The notes beneath the pieces are model-generated. The model had not been told where the DNA came from. It ran no database searches and saw only the letters and a list, made by a program, of their open reading frames with translations. From Bacillota bacterium (GTDB lineage: Bacteria > Bacillota > JADQBR01), in NCBI GenBank assembly GCA_016278515.1, contig JADQBR010000036.1:1-64000 (forward strand): 64,000 nt of DNA, written 5' to 3'. Numbering within the stretch: position 1 is the first letter of the stretch; each line of letters opens with the position of its first letter. A program made the translations under genes and the position numbers. Below are positions 60,005-64,000 of this stretch, in pieces.

Positions 60005-61585
60005 CTACTTCTCACTTAGCCATGTTTTTACCAACTGTGCCGCATTTTCCGGGTTTTCATCTACAAGACGACGTACGTCCTTTTTCTTCTTCTCTCGTTT
60101 TTCTCTTTCCAGGCGTTTTTTAGGGTCTTCGCGCGATTGGTCTTCTTCAATGTGCATGGTGCTAACGTCCTGAATAGGTACCACATCTTCAATTGTTGCA
60201 TCTAACTGACCGGAAGAACGTCTCCTGCGAAATCCAATTAAAATCAAGATGAATGCCAATACTAACCCTAATGCAGTTAGACCGGCATATATATACCTCT
60301 CTGTCGTCTGCTCCTGTAATTGTTGAACAGCCTGCTGTTCCATAGCGTTTTCGGCTTCAGTCACAAAACTCTTATCAAAGGCCATACTCATCACAGTTAG
60401 TTGATCTCCTCTATCCGGATAATAACCGATAGCAGCAGTAACCAGATCCTGTATCTGTGTAACTTGTTGACCAGTCAACGGCCCGTCAACCGTAACGGCA
60501 GTAGATAACCTTTCAACCCTTCCCGGTGCATAGACAACCGTTTCCTGTTCCTGGTCTATTTCATATTGCCTGGTAATATTTTCACTAGACTGGCTGTTGC
60601 TTTCGCCCGCCTGATCCAGGCCCGGGTATGTATTCATATTGGAATCTGTTCCAACAGTTCCCCCGGCGGTGCTGCCGTTAGTCGAGGTATCCTCTCTTAT
60701 TATCTGCTCGTTTTTTACCACACCATCCTGACCGTAATCTATGCGGGTCACCTGACGTTCATCAAAATTCAAATCGGCACTAATCATGGTAACCACTTTC
60801 CCCGGACCAAAAATGCGCTCCAACATGCGCTGAACTCTATCTTCTAGATTCTTTTCAAATTCGCGTTGTAATCCCTGCTGTCTCACACGATTCTGGGCCA
60901 GTGACGAACTATCATTCGAACCAACTTGGTCAGAAAGAACATTCCCTTCCATGTCAATAACATTAACGTTCTCTGGCTTAAGGTTTTCAACACTGTTGGT
61001 CAGGAGCATCACAATTCCCCTCACCTGATTTGGTCCCAAGCTGGCCATAGGGTTTAACTTTATCACTACCGAGGCAGAAGACTCAGACGCATTATCTATA
61101 AAGACACTTGCTTCGGGAATAACTAGGTGAACTCTAGCCTGTTCAACTTCTTCCATAGCTACGATGGTCCGGCGCAATTCTTCCTGCAGCGCACGCTGAT
61201 AATTAAGGCGGCGTTCAAAGTCAGTCATGCCTAAGCGAGTTTGATCAAATAGTTCAAAACCAGTACCGCCGCTGGGTACAATCCCTGTGCCGGCCAGCTG
61301 TAATCGCAGTTCGTACACCTTATTCTCCGGCACCAGCACACTAGTGCCTTGGGCTCCCAACTGATATTCGACGCCCAATTCTTTCAACTGTTCTACAACT
61401 GCCGAAGCATCTTTGGCTTCTAATTTCGTAAACAACGGTTTGAAATTTGATTGATTAGTCCACCGAGAGAGCATAGTAACAGAAATAATAACTGCAACGC
61501 CCATAATGATTGCTGCGGATTTTTTTGTAGTTGATAGTGACGACCATTTTTCTAGTATCTGTTGCAAAAAATTATTCAAGCCCAT
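60005..61585 (-). CDS. fliF: FliF, MS-ring protein
   Basis: This 526-residue protein has two transmembrane helices (about 24-44 and 428-448), the ring-building motifs with RLQLAGTGIVPSGGTGFELFDQTRLGMTDFERRLNYQRALQEEL, and a C-terminal FliG-binding tail. The order fliE-fliF-fliG is standard. Confidence 0.95.
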   Translation of the reverse strand: MGLNNFLQQILEKWSSLSTTKKSAAIIMGVAVIISVTMLSRWTNQSNFKPLFTKLEAKDASAVVEQLKELGVEYQLGAQGTSVLVPENKVYELRLQLAGTGIVPSGGTGFELFDQTRLGMTDFERRLNYQRALQEELRRTIVAMEEVEQARVHLVIPEASVFIDNASESSASVVIKLNPMASLGPNQVRGIVMLLTNSVENLKPENVNVIDMEGNVLSDQVGSNDSSSLAQNRVRQQGLQREFEKNLEDRVQRMLERIFGPGKVVTMISADLNFDERQVTRIDYGQDGVVKNEQIIREDTSTNGSTAGGTVGTDSNMNTYPGLDQAGESNSQSSENITRQYEIDQEQETVVYAPGRVERLSTAVTVDGPLTGQQVTQIQDLVTAAIGYYPDRGDQLTVMSMAFDKSFVTEAENAMEQQAVQQLQEQTTERYIYAGLTALGLVLAFILILIGFRRRRSSGQLDATIEDVVPIQDVSTMHIEEDQSREDPKKRLEREKREKKKKDVRRLVDENPENAAQLVKTWLSEK

Positions 61586-61610
61586 CCACTCCCTTCAGCA
61601 GGTTCATAAA

Positions 61611-61910
61611 TCATATCTGCATGCGGGATATTTCCTTATATGCCTCTATGACTTTATTGCGTATTTCCATTGTTAACTGCAATGCCAAATCCGCTTTTTC
61701 AGTAGCAAGCATAACCTGGTGTAAATCCTGTATGTCTCCTGTGAAAAACTGATTGGTAATTTTATCCGCTTCCAGTTGAAGATCGTTTACTTCGTCTAGT
61801 GCCTTTTTGATTTCGTCAGCGAAGTTAGCCCCTGAGGCTTGTTTGTCATTCTTGTTACTTTCCAATTGTGTCGGAAGTTGTGGAATTGTTTTTGTTAAAT
61901 CAATTTTCAT
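61611..61910 (-). CDS. fliE: FliE, hook-basal body complex protein
   Basis: This 99-residue protein contains FADEIKKALDEVNDLQLEAD and the C-terminal DLHQVMLATEKADLALQLTMEIRNKVIEAYKEISRMQI typical of FliE, which joins the MS ring to the rod. It lies between flgC and fliF. Confidence 0.94.
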   Translation of the reverse strand: MKIDLTKTIPQLPTQLESNKNDKQASGANFADEIKKALDEVNDLQLEADKITNQFFTGDIQDLHQVMLATEKADLALQLTMEIRNKVIEAYKEISRMQI

Positions 61911-61920
61911 AAGTTATCCC

Positions 61921-62340
61921 CTAACCTCTACCAATGGTAAGAGCCTTTATTGCCATTGTTTTGCTAGCGTTAAGTACGGTTACGTTCGCTTCATATGCTC
62001 TTGTGGTAGAAATCAAATCTACCATTTCGTTAACAACATTAATGTTAGGCATTGCCACATAGCCATCTTTGTTTGCATCAGGATGACTGGGGTCATAAAT
62101 CATTTTTGGTGGTGTCTTGGCTTCTTCAACAGCAGCTACTTTGACACCATTTCCCACAGTTTGACCGTTAATTTTCCGCTCCAGTTCTTCCTGAAATATG
62201 GCCACTTTTTTCTTGTAGGGGCCGCCTTCTTCAGTACGAGTAGTATTGATATTAGCAATATTGCTAGAGATAAGATCCATCCGTAGTCTTTCAGCAGTTA
62301 GACTGCTGGCGCTAATGGCCATAGACTGAAATAGTTTCAT
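61921..62340 (-). CDS. flgC: FlgC, proximal rod protein
   Basis: This 139-residue rod protein has MAISASSLTAERLRMDLISSNIANINTTRT at the N-terminus and VVNEMVDLISTTRAYEANVTVLNASKTMAIKAL at the C-terminus, the two axial helices of the class. Confidence 0.95.
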   Translation of the reverse strand: MKLFQSMAISASSLTAERLRMDLISSNIANINTTRTEEGGPYKKKVAIFQEELERKINGQTVGNGVKVAAVEEAKTPPKMIYDPSHPDANKDGYVAMPNINVVNEMVDLISTTRAYEANVTVLNASKTMAIKALTIGRG

Positions 62341-62342
62341 GG

Positions 62343-62723
62343 TTATCTCCTCCCTTCACTAATAACGTAACGCAACATACCAAGTTTTTTGTTTAACTGC
62401 TGCACCGCTGTATTGTAATTAATGGAATTCATAGCCAGATTCACCATCTCTTGATCCATGTCCACATTATTACCATCCAGCCGCATGGTGGTGGAATTAT
62501 CCTTATTTATCTGAGGCTCAATTTTTTGTATGGAATTTAGGTTTATCCTGTTATTTGTCTCCAAAGTCTTACGCAGTTCCTCTTCAAAAGTGACGTAAGA
62601 ACGTTTGAAGCCGGGTGTGTTAATGTTTGCTAGATTATTACTGATTACCCTTTGTCTCGTTGAAGCCGTATCCAAAGCTTTCGTCAACAACTGACTGGTA
62701 AAATCACTAAACATATTCTGCAC
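62343..62723 (-). CDS. flgB: FlgB, proximal rod protein
   Basis: This 126-residue rod protein has LDTASTRQRVISNNLANINTPGFKRSYVTFEEEL and the C-terminal VDMDQEMVNLAMNSINYNTAVQQLNKKLGMLRYVI. The GTG at 62723 is seven bases after GGAGG and is a better start than the ATG three codons later, which lies 16 bases away. It opens the fla/che run together with flgC and fliE. Confidence 0.92.
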   Translation of the reverse strand: MQNMFSDFTSQLLTKALDTASTRQRVISNNLANINTPGFKRSYVTFEEELRKTLETNNRINLNSIQKIEPQINKDNSTTMRLDGNNVDMDQEMVNLAMNSINYNTAVQQLNKKLGMLRYVISEGRR

Positions 62724-63032
62724 CTTATCACCTCCCAAAATCTGGGCGCTCATACACATACTGAGCCTAACTCCTTTAAATAGACACTATTCTCCTTATT
62801 TGGATTGTTTCAACAAGAACCGTGTAATTCCTTCATCTTCCAATCTTTTTTTTCACCAAAAATCTTGAATTCGGGGACGGTTCTCAATGTTGAATTTCCA
62901 AGAGCAGAATTTAGTAGTTTAGAGTAAAAATGTTAAGCAAAGACCGGTAAATAAGATCGTCGAGATATGAAAACCGGAATATAGATATAGGAGACATTAG
63001 CAGAGGAGATTCATCCCGGCTGTAATCAAAGG
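62724..63032. other. intergenic region upstream of flgB, with a REP-like pair
   Basis: About 310 bases have no ORF of note. A promoter for flgB is expected here, but I cannot name a convincing one. AGAACCGT (62816-62823) and ACGGTTCT (62877-62884), the second inside GGGGACGGTTCTC, could pair across 53 bases. GGGGACGGTTCT motifs occur in REP-type repeats. No clear terminator for the upstream gene was seen. Confidence 0.4.
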
Positions 63033-63980
63033 TTAAACTTGGTAATTTACGCCGGTGATAGTTTGTTTGGGGGCGGGGATTAGATCCAGAACAGTGTTGA
63101 TTAAGCCGACATTGACGACAAGTTGTTCAATTGAATAACCAACAACGGACAAACCGTTCCGTAGTGTATCAGATTCCTTTTCAAGCAGCTCTCTACTATT
63201 TTCGCCGTTACAGATAATGTTCACTTTTAAGCTGCTGTCATTATAGTTAATCTTAAACCACACATCGCCTAGAGCATTAGACGCAACTTTAAGCACCAAT
63301 GTACAGTTATCTGGATTAAGCTTGCTGTTTTTTGATCCGTCCGCAATCAAATATAAATGGTGTTTATCAAATGGCCATCCGTAAAGATTATAACCAGACA
63401 ACATTTGATTTTCCTGCCGGTTTAAAAATTTAAAAAATTGGGCTTCTTCTTTTTGGGACATCTGGCCTTTTAACATCTTCAATAATTGTATAAGCTCCTT
63501 CATATCTTCATAGGACCGCACATCTATTCCCACACTTTTCAACCAAGCAGCCAGCATCAGCATGTCACTTGAAAAGCCTTCCATCTTTGTTAAGTTACTG
63601 AGCAGTTTAATCATCTCCGGGTCAATGGGCAACTTAAACCGCAACAGCTGCTGAACCATCAGCTCCAGTTCCTTGGAAGGCTGCAGTCCCAAACGCGAAA
63701 GCAAAACGGCTTCCGGTTTTACCAGTCCTTCCTCGCTAACAACCCGAAGCTTAATTATATTATCCGTAATCCCTTCCACCAAAAGTCTAAGTAATTGTCC
63801 CTGCTGCAAAGGAACCTGACTTTCCGCTTTAAGTACGGCGGTGCCTAATTTAAGCACAACCTTATTTCCGTGCACATCAGCAACCTGTCCCTTAACCACT
63901 TGTCCTTTGCTAAGAGAAAGTTTTTGCTGTAAGTTATTTAGATTTTGGGTAGATATATTAATGCCACTGGTTCTCATCAT
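63033..63980 (-). CDS. FliK-like flagellar protein (hook-length control superfamily)
   Basis: This 315-residue protein begins with a small beta-rich domain (GQVVKGQVADVHGNKVVLKLGTAVLKAES). A helical region (about 115-190) follows, then a C-terminal part with SNALGDVWFKINYNDSSLKVNIICNGENSRELLEKESDTLRNGLSVVGY, like the Flg_hook domain of FliK. It is a second FliK-type protein beside the long one at 53913. Similar genes lie near flgB in other Firmicutes. The ATG follows AAGGGG six bases upstream. The gene is complete, but the start of its operon is outside the window. Confidence 0.7.
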   Translation of the reverse strand: MMRTSGINISTQNLNNLQQKLSLSKGQVVKGQVADVHGNKVVLKLGTAVLKAESQVPLQQGQLLRLLVEGITDNIIKLRVVSEEGLVKPEAVLLSRLGLQPSKELELMVQQLLRFKLPIDPEMIKLLSNLTKMEGFSSDMLMLAAWLKSVGIDVRSYEDMKELIQLLKMLKGQMSQKEEAQFFKFLNRQENQMLSGYNLYGWPFDKHHLYLIADGSKNSKLNPDNCTLVLKVASNALGDVWFKINYNDSSLKVNIICNGENSRELLEKESDTLRNGLSVVGYSIEQLVVNVGLINTVLDLIPAPKQTITGVNYQV

Positions 63981-64000
63981 TCATTACCCCTTACTGTATT

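Noticed and set aside
59830-60015. 61-residue minus-strand ORF between fliF and fliG
   Set aside because: It overlaps fliG in another frame, has no ribosome site and shows no domain; it looks like a shadow frame.

Overview
The window reads as a chromosomal segment of an anaerobic, endospore-forming, flagellated Firmicute of the Peptococcaceae/Desulfotomaculum kind. The signs are an alpha/beta-type SASP, the sleB-ypeB germination pair, a Bacillus-style chemotaxis set (CheC, CheD, FliY), sigma-D, bacillithiol genes and a large HdrABC/Flx redox locus. Base composition looks moderately AT-rich. The genus cannot be fixed from the sequence alone. No rRNA, tRNA, CRISPR array, prophage or intact insertion sequence was seen.

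Layout. 1-3.8 kb: a regulator made of three tandem XRE-type HTH domains, then an overlapping trio on the minus strand: a small sulfite-reductase-like Fe-S protein, a MoxR AAA ATPase and a VWA protein. 4-7.4 kb: bacillithiol genes bshC and bshB1, a PerR-type peroxide regulator whose promoter carries a perfect Per box over its -10 element, and a YlbF-family gene. 7.6-15.8 kb: an unusual metabolic island. One arm encodes a small protein, a coenzyme-B12-binding mutase-like protein and a P-loop NTPase. The other encodes an unknown protein, a RidA deaminase, a fold-type-I PLP enzyme and an FAD oxidoreductase. A divergent cysteine-rich gene lies between the arms. I recognise the domains but not the pathway; this is the best candidate for an undescribed system. 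16-17 kb: a CaCA-family cation exchanger.

17.2-23.8 kb: hdrC-hdrB-hdrA-mvhD followed by three Flx-type genes, a soluble heterodisulfide-reductase/flavin-oxidoreductase complex of the electron-bifurcating class. hdrA and mvhD each carry an in-frame TGA exactly at a conserved cysteine, followed by a SECIS-like hairpin. Both are therefore read as selenoproteins, not pseudogenes. 24-31.4 kb: a short Na/Pi symporter, a geranylgeranyl-reductase-family flavoprotein, a glycine-rich stress protein, FdhD, Ku, a SASP, SleB and YpeB.

31.4-64 kb: one long minus-strand flagellar/chemotaxis region. In transcription order it runs fliK-like, flgB, flgC, fliE, fliF, fliG, fliH, fliI, fliJ, fliK, flgD, a flagellar operon protein, flgE, motA, motB, fliL, fliN, fliO, fliP, fliQ, fliR, flhB, flhA, flhF, flhG, a PilZ gene, sigD, a swrB-like gene, an MltG-domain gene, flhO, flhP, then cheD, cheR, cheC, cheY, fliM and fliY. 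A plus-strand zinc-ribbon/TPR gene interrupts it. The hook protein and the hook-length ruler are both unusually long and internally duplicated. Many neighbouring genes overlap by a few bases, which suggests translational coupling.
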